Assembly (NCBI GenBank): GCA_021432605.1
Contig: MU271154.1
Span: forward strand, 62,001-126,000
DNA: 64,000 nucleotides
Direction: 5' to 3'
DNA from: Coniochaeta sp. PMI_546
Taxonomy: Eukaryota > Ascomycota > Sordariomycetes > Coniochaetales > Coniochaetaceae
The notes under the pieces were generated by a model that did not search any database, was not told where the DNA came from, and saw only the letters and a list, made by a program, of their open reading frames with translations. Each line of letters begins with the position of its first letter. Positions within the stretch are counted from its first letter, which is position 1. Made by a program: the position numbers and the translations under genes. Positions 25,601 through 37,999 of the stretch are shown here, one piece after another.

Positions 25601-26410
25601 GGCTTGACAGATGGAGATATTTGCCGGAGGCGTTTGGCAGGGCACTCCATGTACTTCCTGGCCCAAAGGAGCAATGTCCGGGTTGACCTCATCTTTGCAG
25701 GATGTCAGTAATCTGGCAGAGACCCCTCTGGGATTTTAGCAGCAATTCGGTACACGGTCCCGATCGGAAAAGATGAAGTGAAGAGTGTCAAAGAGGTGGT
25801 ATTTGTCAACGACACGCTCATGCGTAAAAGTCTGGTACCCAAGAAGGCCCAAAGTAGATAGAAGTGTAATCCCATATGTAACAATGAAGGGGCTGCTCAT
25901 CAGCCTTCACATCAGAAACGCTTCTTCTCTAAACCGACCCATCCGTGTCCAGATAACGTAGACAAAGCCTAGTGACCCGCTGGGGACTCGCCGTCCAACA
26001 AGGCCATCACAAGATCCAAGTAGACCGAAATAGTGATGTAATACAACTTGCTGCCACATGCCGAGAAGCCTTCCAAGAAGAAAAAAGTTGAAAAGAAAAG
26101 GAAAGATAAAACATCTCCAAGATGTGGCATCCGCGAGCCCCCAGGAGGAAAGTAAGGGAAGCCATTGTATAGAAGCTCGCCCATCGAGGGACGCATGGTA
26201 TCTCAAAGAAGCAGATGATTGTTAACGCCGAGAAAGCACAATGTCCCTAACCGTTGCCGTGTGCTGCGTGTACGTATTCATTAAGGTCGAGATGGCGACA
26301 AATCGAGCCGAAAAACATTACATGACCCAAAGTCTAAAGATTGCTGATAAAGCCAATATCCAGGCTGATCGAAATCGTTGCCGCCGTGACGAGGGTATTA
26401 TAGTCGAATA
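16693..26410. other. Gene-poor stretch of 9.7 kb
   Basis: No gene here can be supported. The longest frames are 18145-18918 (+, 257 codons, T/C-rich), 21993-23036 (-, 347 codons), 20269-21141 (-), 22367-22828 (+) and 25262-25711 (+). All have unstructured, Pro/Ser/Arg/Cys-rich translations without family motifs, and several lie antisense to one another. Base composition is close to the coding regions, so it is not an AT-rich RIP block. It may contain long non-coding transcripts or very old element relics that I cannot identify. The last ~200 bases are the 3' side of the CP2 gene. Confidence 0.5.
16801..16920. repeat. Two 56-bp tandem copies rich in GAAGA
   Basis: The unit starting GCGAAGACTGAAGA at 16801 recurs at 16857 with about 90 percent identity, and a partial third copy follows (GCGAAGAGTGAAG). 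Inside each unit there is a shorter degenerate repeat of GAAGANTGAA type. It lies in the 3' flank of the hypothetical gene ending at 16692. Confidence 0.85.
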
Positions 26411-29256
26411 TTAAAACTTGAGCCGGAGCTCGTATCCGGTTTGCACTGCTGGCGTCGCTTTGGGCGAGGCTGCTTCGCTCTCGCCAGGTGCATCCAGTGT
26501 CATGTCCCATTCCCGTTTCGTGGGCGATCCCTCGCCGCCGATCTCGTGGATTTCCAGTGTCATGTCTTGACCTTCGCCGAGTTCTCGTATCACATCGTCG
26601 TCCATTTCAACCTCGAGGCCCCTTTGAAGAACATGGACAGTCCTGACAACCTTTGTCGCATCGAAGCGCCATTTCGCCGCAATCCGCGCGACAAACTCTT
26701 GCAGTGTTCGCTGCATCAGGTAGATGGCGCGGTGTATTTCCCGACTCCCTTCCTGCTCCGGATTCTGCCGTGCGATGTAGAAACAGGCCACGGGCTTAGC
26801 ACTCCGTTCAGGCGGAGGGCGGTATGAAGGATCTACCCCGAGAGCCTCGATCCAAGCGCTCAGATTCCCGGCCTCGTCACGAGTCTCCTTGACCCGTGTA
26901 GGCTGATCAGTGGCCTGCCTCGTAGCAGGGGAACTAACTCTCTGGAAACCTTGCCATTGCGGGTTGACACCAGCGACATTGGAAACCTGAGAATGTAAGG
27001 AAAGCGAGCTTGGTGACGGGGAAACCAATGACGAGCCAGCTATGGAGCTTTGTTCGCTCCGCCAAGCTGTGCTTTCTCTCGATTCGACCTTCGTAAGCTC
27101 AAGCGATTCGCCCGGAAGGGAAACAGGGTTGGCGTCGGGGTCGTCGAGTTCGTCGCCACGCAGGTAAAGAACGCTGACCGGGCGTGTACTCGTGAACATG
27201 TCCTGTAGGGTTTGCAGCTTGAAATGCAGGTCCTCTTCGAGCGGGGGACGCCCACCGCCAGCTGAGCTAACAGACGACATGGACCATGTGCGCTTGTGCT
27301 TTTGTATCTTCCCTGGTCGTTGAGGGTCTTGACCTTTGGCTTGGGAGACCCCTCCTCTTTTCCGCTTGCCAAAGTCCTTCATTCCACTTTCTGCTTGCGC
27401 GATTTGTTGCTTGAGCTTGTCGATCGTCTTCTTAACGTGCGCGACATCGTTCGACAGCTTTCGTTCGGCACCGTGGTCCCGGAACAACTTGACCTTGCAG
27501 TAACAAATTTCAGTAGCGTCAGCCGGCGGTGACTGTGAGGGGTCTGAGGGCAAGGGATGCGTCTTTGCACAGAGCCGAACGGGAATTCCCTTGACGCCTT
27601 TGGAGTGGCTAAAATCCGTCGAAAGGAAGTTGAAGCGGACAGCGATGCTGCACTCGACCGCGCCGTTGATGCCAGGCGTCCATATCACAGAAAAACCGTC
27701 GAATGATGCGGATTCCAACTCTATGCGAGTGCGTTTGTCGTCGCCCTCTGCTGGTTGACTGGCCTCCACATATTCTACTGCTTGTAGTTTCCCTCCCCTT
27801 TGGTGAGCCTCATTAGTTCCACGACCTTCTTTCCAGAGACTCCAGCAGACCCCCGGCTTCTGGCGTTGTTGTTCGTCTTCGAAAGAAATCCGGACAAATG
27901 TACGAAACCGGGTCCCCGGAAGAATGGGCAGCATCGGTTGAGTGTCTATGACCGTAAGAGAGTATGCCTGGCCCTTGTTCAGATATGTGACGGGTATCTC
28001 GTCTGAAGATTTGATCATTGCCGTCGGCGCGTTCAATGTTGCGTGGAAGCGGAACTTCTCAGCTGTTGACGGAAACGGGACGGTATTCATTGGCAAGCCG
28101 TACTGCCTATGTTGAAACCCAACCATCGGAGACTGGCCCTGAAAAGTGTTGTCGATAGAGCCCATACGCTCCTCTGAAGGATCAGAGTCCATTGGCGAAC
28201 CGTCCTGGTCCATAGTCTCGTACCCAGTATCCTGGTGGATGAACGACGACGGCGCAAATGCAGGCTGAGGCGCCGGAGGCGGCTGGATGAACGGGTTGAA
28301 GTGCTGGAAGTGCTGAGGGTGAACGCCGTGATGGAAACCTGACAGATCCATCATAGCTGTCGGGTGGTGTATGCCACCTTCGGTCGTCGGCATCGACAGT
28401 GGAGTACCCAAGCCCATTCCGAGCCCCAACGTGGGAGTGTGCAGATCTCCGGCTTGAGGGTGATAGATGGTGTTGGTGCCACCGGGCGTAGGTGTGTAAT
28501 ACCCTGGGGCCTGGTTTGCGAAAGTACTGAAAGAGAACGAGCTCGGATCTAGCAACGAGGGAGTGAACCTCCAGGGTTCGTTAGCAGCCCCAGCTCGTGG
28601 GGTTGGGTCTTGATCCCGGAAAGCATCATGATCATGGCTGACCAAGCTTTGGTTCCTGCGTGCCGCAGTTAGTCAATGCAAAAAGTCGCTTGCCAAACTT
28701 AAATCCCAAAGGACAGACCACCGCCCGACAGCTATGCAAATATTGTTGTCCGTGCCCCAATATGCTTTGCAGACAAACGCCAAAGAATATCTGAAGCCGG
28801 CGCAAGCGGCTACATACTGCAATGCGACATCAAGCAGGTGGAAGTGGAAGGGCGGCGGAAAATCTGAAAAGCAATCACTGGACCGGTTTGAAAGAACGAG
28901 AAGATACATACGGGTCTTGTGTTGTCACTGTAGTGATGTCAGCCACGGGTGCAGTGGTCGTCCTCGCAGGTCCTGCTACAGCAGAAGTTGAAGTAGCGGC
29001 AGCGACCTCGGGAAACTGCTGGCGGAAGTTTGCCAGCAAGTCATCGCCAGGCTTCTGAGAGCTCGTCCTACAACGCGCAAATTGTCAGCTTTCAGACAGA
29101 AAATTGGCGCACTTGGAACCCTGACTCGTCAAATGCGGTAGGCCAAGGGGATGTGTGCGACGGCCGAGCTTGTGACAGACATCGCCGTCGACAGCCCGTG
29201 CTAGGCTACGGTGCGGGATGCAAATTCGTCGCGACAACGTACCTTTGGCGAAACAT
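26411..29256 (-). CDS. grhA: CP2/Grainyhead-type transcription factor
   Basis: Fungal Grainyhead/CP2 DNA-binding regulator; in studied fungi this family affects cell-wall remodelling and conidial separation. Three exons: 29256-29243 (only 14 nt, MFRQ plus two bases), 29067-28912 and 28655-26411, giving 804 aa. Introns are GTACGT..GTTGTAG and GTATGT..CACGCAG (CTAAC branch); both junctions keep the frame. The long single frame begins at a TTG, which is why upstream exons are required. The N-terminal ~250 residues are Pro/Gln/His-rich. The CP2 domain spans roughly 255-480, beginning KFRFHATLNAPTAMI and including RTFVRISFEDEQQRQKPGVC and VRFNFLSTDFSHSKGVKGIPVRL. A coiled segment (VKKTIDKLKQQIAQAES) follows. 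The C-terminus (about 690-760) is a ubiquitin-like dimerisation region, YLMQRTLQEFVARIAAKW. The gene symbol follows the Aspergillus orthologue. Confidence 0.92.
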
Positions 29257-31390
29257 GGCGCAAACAGGCCGTCCGAGGACAGCGCGGCTCTGAGAGAGTC
29301 CAGCAGAAGCAGATTTCTACCTCTTCTTTGCGCGTCGGCTCCTTCACAGCTGACAGAGTTGCGACGCTGGTATCCGAAGATGTCGCGGGGACTCGGTGGG
29401 GAAGCCTATCTCGGATCTTTAAGGTTGTATTTCATGAAAACAAGTACCCCGTTGTGACTGTGGCGCGCAACTCAAATCTTGTCTTGATCCAGCCGTGGAA
29501 ATGCGCGAGCAGTCGAGATATAGAGATGGTTGAAGTGGAAGAGTGAGCGAGGTTGAGGCCGTTGTGTGGGTGGTCTTGGGCAGGTGTCAGAGTGATGAAA
29601 CGAGAGGCGGTAAATGACAGCGAGAGAGAAAAGAGATGTGTTGGATTAATGAGAAAAAGAGGCTGAATCTTGCATTTGGGGTGTTAGGCTTGGTATATAC
29701 CTAAGGGAGCTAAGACGACCCTGGAGACCCTGGCAAATCCACTCACTGAGGCAGGCCAAGTGATATTAGAGCGAGCAACCTTAGCCTCTTCGTGCTTTAG
29801 AGGATACTGAGGTAGCGAAAGAGAGACGCGCAGTGACCGCAGTTCGGTAGGGAGCAAGGTAGTGAGTGAGTGCCGGCGCAACTCTCAAGTCAATTCCCAT
29901 GAAAATGTTCGCGTGTGGGACGGTCGGGACGGTGAGTTGTGGATTTTGGGGTCTTGGAGGGACTTGGGACTTATGGAATTTGGGGGACAGTGAATGCCAG
30001 GCCATCCCAGGTGGGACATGGGTACGGACAAGGGCCCGTCGACGGCCTTAGGACGACTTTAGGAAAGGTACCTGCGGCTAGCGAGAGTACCTTGTAGCTC
30101 GTACCTGCCGTTTGAGGACGTGGCTTTAATTTGAAGGGGGGTGTGGCATTATTTCTCGGATATCGTGGCTGACAGTATCGCGGGAAGGGTGTGTGCCTAG
30201 GAGGCTGTTGAGGAGCAGGGGCGAAATTGCAAAGGGCATGAGTTGGCGGCCAGGACGACCAGGTACCTCCCAGGGCCCCGACTGTGGAACATCTACTATG
30301 CTACATTTGTCCTCGAATAAGATCAATATCACAGTGAGGCCACTGAGATTCGCTCTTTAAGCGTGTGCACTCGTCAAAAATGAAGGAGAAGGATGGCATG
30401 AATTGCGAAATGGAGCCAGCCACCACACGTGTGCACACAGAACCACGAGTTCCATTCTGGGACTGGCTTCATATCGCTCCTTCCGCTTACTTGTGTCAGG
30501 TGGCTTGACTCCGCACAACATCGAGCGACTTCAATTCTCGCAAGCCTGCGTTCCAGATTCGTAACCCAGGCTTGTCCTGCGATACTTCACAAAACCAGTC
30601 CTAGCTGAGATAGATGTAAGGTAAGGTAGTCGAAATTGTGTTCCGACCGAAAAGAGCTGACACACATCTGATGTCTTCTCGCACATGTCGATGTGGCTTG
30701 ACATTTCCGGCCTCGGGGCCAGGGGTCCGCTAACAGAAGCGGGACAGTTCAAGCGCCCTTCTTTCGTACAGCACGATTGCCGCTCTGTGGGAATAATCCG
30801 CCTCTTTCCGTTTTCTCATTGTCCCCTCTTGTTTGCCCGGTGGTTCCACGCTCCTCACTTTAAACCTCCGCATGCAAGGATCCATCCTCTTGTGTGGCTC
30901 ATCAACAACGATGTCAAGGCCGCTCAAACAGACACAAGCCTTCTGAACCTTCAAAGAAGCTACCTACACGATACCAAAGTGATGATACGCCACACTTTCG
31001 CCTTCCGATGATCATCTGTGGCGCTTTCCAGTCGAAGACGTTCTCATGTGGCTTACGCGTTCGCCCTGTGGACCGACCGGTCTAGACTTAGTGGCTGTGC
31101 TGGTGGGACATCAGTGCATTTCGCATTTCTCTCTAGTGTAATCAGTATCAGCCTGGCATGCCTTTCGAAGCGCTTTCCTGAGGGCTAGCCCATTCTCATC
31201 TTCTGCGACAATCGCAGATCTGGTTCAATCGCAACCTCGTCATTTTCGTTTTCTTCGGTGTTGTTGTCAGCCGGCCGGCCTAGAATGGGGGTCTCCAGCA
31301 CCATCCACTACACTTACCTTTCCTAACCGAAACCGTCGGCCCGGAATGGGATTCCTGCTACGTACTGTATATGCCACGAAGTAAATTAAC

Positions 31391-32057
31391 TCAGAGCGCC
31401 TTAGGCACAAAATATAGCGCATCCTTCTCCGGCTTCCACAGCGGGCCAGTGGTCGGATGGGCTCTACACACTAGAGGTTGTTCTGAGTAAAATTCTCGAA
31501 CGATAAGTTCTACAACTGACGTCACTGTGGCTGGTAGTGTTATTGCGGACTTCATACACATTGGACAATCTTTGCAAGGCCATTTCTGGCAAGGACAGAA
31601 TCTATACATATGTATACACTTTTCCGCATCTTGTTCGCTTCAGCAAAACAGGCCAAGGCGGCAGGCTGGCGATCCCGCTCGTTGTATCGTCCATGTGTGT
31701 AGATCATGTCTGTTTTTGCGATTCCGGCGCCAGAGGCTCGGGTGTTCTCGAAGTCTTCCCAGAAGGGCCGGTATCTTTAGATCCCGCACTAATTACTACA
31801 GGGCCTCCCTAATTTCCACACGTCAGGCTCGACGAGATGACACCGCGAGGAATTCGGACAGCAACTGGCAGACAGTCCCAAGGTGCTAATAGATCAGGAG
31901 CAATAGGCTGTTTGAACAAATCGATAGCATGCAGAGATATTCGCCAGGATTCACCCGGTCCCGAGCCCGGACGTTTCGAGTGCGAAAGATTGGCAGCAAC
32001 TGCCCAAAGGTCGGCCATCGGGAACCGCATCCAGGTCGACTTTGATGGTTCGGACAT
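31391..32057 (-). pseudogene. Probable gene remnant, unknown family
   Basis: Three neighbouring minus-strand stretches have well-formed protein-like translations: one around 32057-31812 (with FKQPIAPDLLAPWDCLPVAV), one around 31770-31590 (with YRPFWEDFENTRASGAG) and one ending at 31391 (with PTTGPLWKPEKDALYFVPKA). They lie in different frames, and I found no intron set that links them cleanly. This suggests either a multi-exon gene I cannot splice or a decayed gene. The family is not recognised. Confidence 0.35.
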
Positions 32058-33886
32058 CGACGTGTAACAATGGCATTGCCAGCAGAGCTCCGTTCTTCAG
32101 ACACTTCTTATATGAGGCTCACAGCATGCACTGGGGGTTTGTGCGGCCATATTATCGACGTGGGCAATCCACGCAACGGTCGCTGATGCCCGTGTCATTT
32201 CCACCGACTCTAGCTTGTACTTGTTAGTATAATTCGTTGTGTTTGGCTCGCTGTCTCCGCCACAAATATCAATTGCCGCTAGAATGAAGCAGAATGGCAC
32301 CATTTTTTCCTTCCTTTTCTTTTTGGCGAATCACTGCTGACGTACACTACGTGCTGAATCGAACACTCACCAGAACAGAGACGATTCATCGTGGACACTG
32401 CGCAGTATTCATCGAGATCGCACAGACTCCATACCACGGATACGCGGAGTCCAGAGATTATCGACACCATCAAGCAGCCCACCGCTGACCAAAGCCCAGA
32501 AGCGTTTGGTACCGCGACCCCTCAATTTGTGGTAACGGTAGACATCCGCGCACCATGCATGCATAGCGCGCACGACATGAAACAAACGCTTCAGTGGCTC
32601 GCGGGATCTTCCAATGAAATGGAGCCGTGGATCGACGGAATCCTGAAACTGCAGCAGTCATCTGATAGACGTGCAGGTGTGCCTTCTAGGCGCATGAGAT
32701 TCTTGACGTATTCGTTAGAATAACATGTATCATTCTTAACCCTTAGGAACAACTCTTTCTGACTTCGTGGACGTGGTTGGAGACCGCAATACGTCATAGT
32801 CCCGTCACAGCGTGAGATAAAGTGTACGTACCTTCCTCTAGTGTACACCGTCTTAGCCGTACAAATACCCCACAGCCATCTTGATTCATCGGTCTGTACA
32901 CGTGTACATGTACAGATCGCGGGTAACACTCTAGCTTCCAGCGCGAATAATAATAAAAAAGGAAAATCCTTCACCGGGTTTCACTTCTCAAGGGTCGCTC
33001 TACCGACGTAGCCAGCACACACTGCATACACTAGTATTAAGGTGGCCTTCAAAGCTCGACTCTTTCCTCGAAAGCGACAGATTCCGTAGACCGTGCGCAG
33101 CCCGCGCGCTGACGTCACCGCGCTTCTTGCCCCGGCTCCAGATGCCGAAATATGCGAAGACACCAGCCCTGCACTGCAGACACATGGTAAGGTTGAAGGA
33201 TGCGCTCACTTTCTCCGCCATCAACAGCGGACCAAGCCGAGACACCTATCACAGGACTTGCCGAGAAGTGTCAGCATCACGGGATTTGTCGATATCTCGC
33301 ACTCGGGGCCCTTGCATGCGCCAAGCCGTGGCACTCCATTCGTTTTCTTGCCGTTTTGCCGGTCTGAGGATAAGGACGGGAGTCTTTAAGGCATCTACTG
33401 CGTACCTTAGAGGACGCGTGTCAGCAAGGACACTGACGGTTCGGCGTTTTACATCGATCAATTGAGAAGCCTACACAGTATATCTCGAGGTCGTCGGGTG
33501 CGGGAGCTCTCTATCCAGACATTGTCAGCGAGTCTGCGTAATGCGGTGCACATCCGTTCTCAAGTCACTCATATCCCGGGTATGCTTACCGTTACTGACA
33601 TGAAGTCTGTCTGATGTGGCACACCACGTTCAGGGAACGGTGGCGGGGATACCATACTGTGTATACAAGGCTTGAGGGTCCCGCGATTGTTGCACTCATT
33701 ACTATAGTACACGACACTGCCCACTGAGGCCGCATAATAGCCGTGTACAGTCACATCTGTCTGAGATTCGGTACGGCCAAGATCTGAGTCCTTACCTCTG
33801 CGAGGGCCCCCGGTTGTTGGTACCGCACTGATCCATTCCATCCCTCCTGCAGGCATAAAGACGCCGCAACATCATACGGCCGTGAT

Positions 33887-34120
33887 ATGTCTACAATTCC
33901 TCGAATCGCTTTTACCGACGGCCACGACTTTGACGTCCTGTTGCTGGAATACAATTGACTGCACCTTACCGTCGAAGAGAAGTTTCAATACTTGCACGAC
34001 AAGGCTGCGATCTCCACACCTGTTACCTTACGGTTGGGCACAAAGTTCGCAGCGGAGCTTGACCGTCTTCTCGAAGGGTTACGACCAAAGGCTCTCCGTT
34101 CGTTGACGGTTCTCGGGTAG
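33887..34120 (+). pseudogene. Coding-like frame interrupted once, unknown family
   Basis: From the ATG at 33887 a single frame runs to a stop at 34120 with one internal UGA. Both halves look like real protein: IPRIAFTDGHDFDVLLLEYN before it, and LTVEEKFQYLHDKAAISTP and KFAAELDRLLEGLRPKALRS after it. The base context after the UGA is CUG. It could be a gene fragment, a small gene with stop read-through, or two exons of something longer. No neighbouring gene supports any of these. Confidence 0.35.
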
Positions 34121-35776
34121 TAAGTACCACAGTAAAGGCAATGCAAAATACACTTACACGTGTAGTATGGTACACGTATATACAGAATCGCGAATTGCGC
34201 ACCAAGAAAAATTTCGCATTCTCGCCTATCTGGCTGATCACTTCTCAGAAAGGAGTGGAAGCCGGGAGCAAATCATCTTATTTTTAGACGATCGGCCCCC
34301 GTGCAACCCGAAGGGACAGTTTTGCCGGCTTCCCTCCACCTTCCGACCCGTCGCACTAGGCCGCTCATGGCCGGCGGTGCCCGTCTGATGGAGGAGGAGT
34401 GTCTCTATTCCGGACCATGATCCAGCTAATGGGCGGTGGCAGTGCAAAGTGTGGGTGAATGATGTTCGTCGACTGACCATTCCCATGCTGCGTGCAGGTC
34501 ATTGTGGTATCCGTTCCTGGAAATCATGGCTATCTTTTGAAGCAATGACGCTGCATGTGCCGGGGCTCCATGGGTTCTCCTGGAAGTTGCATCTAGAGCT
34601 GAACGTTACTGAATATCACTTGCCAATCGCGACCACAAATCTGATGCAAAAGTTGACACGAGACCACAAGATATGCATGTTGCTGCTCATGGTATTCTGA
34701 GGAGGCGACGATCGAGGTACGAGATGCACTTCCGACACGAAGTTCACGATACATCTGGACTTGTTGGGACACTTGAGGTCGTCTAAGGGAGCCTGCCTTC
34801 GAGGCATGAGTAACAGTCTCGGCCTGACGTGGCGATAAGTTAAGAATAGAAACAAGACTACGTTATTCGGCCTGAACACTCAGAACCTTCAGAGTCCGGA
34901 TGCCACATGGTGACAAGGCAACATATGCAAGGCTGAGTTTACGTCGGGTTCATCGTCCTCGAACTCAAGATTCCATGTCATTGACAAACTACCTCATGGG
35001 GAGGTTTACGACTGATCACGACTTACAATAGACAACCAAAGCAAACACGGAGGTGTCTCCTGGACCGGACTTCAAGCACCTGACTTTGCAACTACAATGT
35101 ATGCACGGTTTCGAACAAATCTTATCATCTGTACGCTCTGTCGCGTTACTTTTTGCCGGACAGTTCGCATCGCAAACTCGACGCTCGTGGGCAAATGATT
35201 GGCTTGTGGACGGCAAGGCTTCCGGCCACGAGGACGGCCTGGATCGGAACCCGAGGTTGAGCGAAGATGCAGCCAATATGTCAAACCCCGCCTCGTGCAC
35301 TCGAGCATATCAGAGACACTACTTGATAACATGTCTGACAAGACAGACGCCTCATCTTCTGCTTTTTTGGAAGCTTCCACAACGACAATTTTGACGACGA
35401 CGGTTTAAAGAATCGGTTCAGGGAAAGGCAGCGATTCGACCACAGCGTATTAATTGGAGTCCACCAATCACAGGCGTGATATTTCGCCACGGGACTCTTA
35501 TCGAAGCTTATCGGACATCCCGCAAGATCTCTTATCGCTCCGACTCGGCCTGCTTCGACGGTTGGCGGTGACCTTTGCTCAAAGCTACAAGATTCCGCAT
35601 CTACGAAGTTCCATACGCACTACAACAACCTGGCGATAGTGTATCATAGTACCGCTTCTTGTGTCTTCTATATCGTTTCCGTGCTTTCGCGCGCATCCTG
35701 AAGAAACACCTGCTCGTTTATTTCGATTGCGGAGCTGCAACGAGGTGAAACGGTGGTGAAGGATTTCTAGCGAAGG

Positions 35777-37435
35777 ATGGCTTCGACAACGTCATCGACG
35801 GGCGCTCCCGCCGCTGAGGAGAACCCTTTGGCCAGCGACACCTCCAAACTGAGGACTTTTCTTTCGATTCTCAGGAAGTGAGTTGAATCTCCAGTGATAG
35901 TTAGCATTTGACTCTGTGCTCTTGGAGTCCCCCTTATGAATCCTAAGGGATTACGATACTTCCAAGTCAAGCAATGACAGCAAGCCATCCTCAACCCTTT
36001 CACTAACCATACCTTTCTCAGATTCATCGGTGTGGCCGATCTCGCCGCAGTACGCTTCTCTCTACCATCTCAACTGCTCGAACCAACGCCAAACCTCGAA
36101 TATTGGAATTACCTCGACGCCCCAAATGCCTTCATCGCCATCGGAACGTCCGATGAACCCCTCGACCGGATGCTCGAGGTCCTCCGGTTCTGGTTCACAA
36201 AGGACCTGAAGTACGCCAAGGGCAAGCCATGCAAGCCATATAATTCATGCTTGGGGGAATTTTTCAGGGTGCGTTTCCTTACCAACGTCCACCCGCCGCA
36301 TCCACGCAGTGCGTCCTGACAGACCTATCTAGTGTAACTGGGAAACCGAAGACGACGCCCCCAAGATCTCCACCGCAGCCCTCATATCCGCTCCCGGCAG
36401 CGGTGCCTCAAGTACGCGCTCCGGCAAGTTCGCCATGCCCAAGGGACTCGGCCTCGGGTCCGCAGGCGCATCGACCGTATCCGTGCCGCAAACTGCTGCC
36501 ACGCCAAAACACCCAATCCGCATTTCCTACCTGACCGAGCAGACATCGCATCACCCGCCGGTATCGGCCTTTTATATCTCCTGTCCGGAGAAGGGCCTAC
36601 ATGCCCGGGGCTACGATCAGATAACCGCCAAGTTCACCGGTACCAGCATAAAGGTCATGCCTGGCGAGCACAACCTCGGCATCTTCATCACGCTCGAAAA
36701 GCGCGACAACGAGACGTACCAGCTCACGCACCCGGCCGCGCATCTCGGCGGTCTCTTGAGAGGCGCATTGAGTGTCACGGTGGGCGAGCAAGCGATTATC
36801 TCCTGCAGGCAGACCAAGCTCAAGGCGATACTCCGGTACTACGACGAGGGCTGGACACGGTCGATCAACAAGGTCGAGGGCATTATATTCCGGTACGATC
36901 CTGATAACGACGACAAGGTGAACATCAAGGATGTGCCCGAGGAGGATATCCTAGTTCGTCTCGGCGGACCATGGAAGGAGAGAATAGTCTTTACCTTGGG
37001 ACCGAAACCTGTGGTATGTATCACCGTTCCCCCATGATACGTTCTTCCACAACCACTAACACGCTGTAGGACTCCCACCCTCCGGAGAAACAAACAACAA
37101 TAATCGACATCGCGCCCCTATCTGTAGCACCCAAATCCCTGCCACCAGAGGACAAACAGCTCGAGAACGAGTCCCTGACGCTCTGGGGCGGGGTGACGCG
37201 GGCGATCCACTCGAAGCAGTTCTCGAAAGCTACTCAACTGAAGCAGGAATTGGAAGAGAAGCAGCGCGAGAAGGCGAGGGAGCGGGAAAAGACGGGCGAG
37301 GAGTGGAAGCCGGTCTTCTTCACGCAGGTCACGGACAAGGGCGGCCGGCCGGAGCTGACGGAGAAGGGGCGGGAGGTGCTCAAGCTTGCGCAGGAGGGGG
37401 TGTGGGACATCAAGCCTATCTTGTCCGAGGGGTGA
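35777..37435 (+). CDS. KES1: Oxysterol-binding protein homologue, Kes1/Osh4 type
   Basis: Lipid-exchange protein moving sterol and PI4P between membranes at Golgi/ER contacts. Four exons: 35777-35877, 36022-36268, 36333-37013 and 37070-37435, giving 464 aa. Introns are 144, 64 and 56 nt, with donors GTGAGT, GTGCGT and GTATGT. The ORP fingerprint EQTSHHPPVSAFYI lies near residue 184. The lid/N-terminal region precedes LPSQLLEPTPNLEYWNYLD. CKPYNSCLGEFFR joins to CNWETED across intron 2, and the C-terminal NESLTLWGGVTRAI and EEWKPVFFTQVTD match the ORD family. No PH, ankyrin or FFAT segment is present, so it is the short Kes1 class. The gene converges on EXO1. Confidence 0.94.
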
Positions 37436-37999
37436 TTGCCACAGAGAGAGCGTGCCTTTTAGGGTTTCCTCGGGCGCAGAGTATGTCTGACAAGAGAGGT
37501 CGGATGGGCGAGGAGGGTCGAGCGGTAGACTTTGGTTAGAGAGGTCCTTGCATAGCCGTTGATTTTGAGTCTTACGTCTCCCTGGGACATCGACATTTCT
37601 GGCTCGGGAGTTAAGAGTGGTACATCATATATACAGACGTCTGATTTTACGTTGCGAGATTCGCGTTTGATAAACAGATAGCTCCTCCTGTTCAACAGTA
37701 ATGGGTATATGGATTCTCTATCAAAGTCGAGAGAGATGCTATTACAATGCTGCGAATGCGTGAGACCATGCATTTCATCCGATCTAACAAGGACTCCTGC
37801 ATCAGACAGACCACGAGATAAGGATAGTGATACGAAACCCCTCTGCCTTAACACCAAACAATGAATCAACAAGCAGACGCACAGCTTCCCCTCCTGAACA
37901 CCATGCAATCAAACAATGAAGAACAACAAACTCCGTAACCTCGACGAACAACGCCGTACATGATATGCTGCTGCTGACTTGAAACTCTGCACTCGATAC
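37436..37999. other. Convergent intergenic between KES1 and EXO1
   Basis: 564 bp holding the 3' UTRs of both genes. No gene seen. Confidence 0.7.

Larger units (their letters stand above)
29257..35776. other. Gene-poor stretch of 6.5 kb with coding-like scraps
   Basis: The low end is the promoter and leader of the CP2 gene. AGGTACC/TACCTT motifs recur (about 30065, 30090, 30260, 30610). No complete gene can be built. Two segments, 31391-32057 (-) and 33887-34120 (+), have protein-like translations and are listed separately as probable gene remnants. The last ~300 bases are the KES1 promoter and leader. Confidence 0.5.

Noticed and set aside
25262-25711. 149-codon + strand ORF and its minus-strand counterpart
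   Set aside because: Both strands are open; neither translation shows a recognisable domain.
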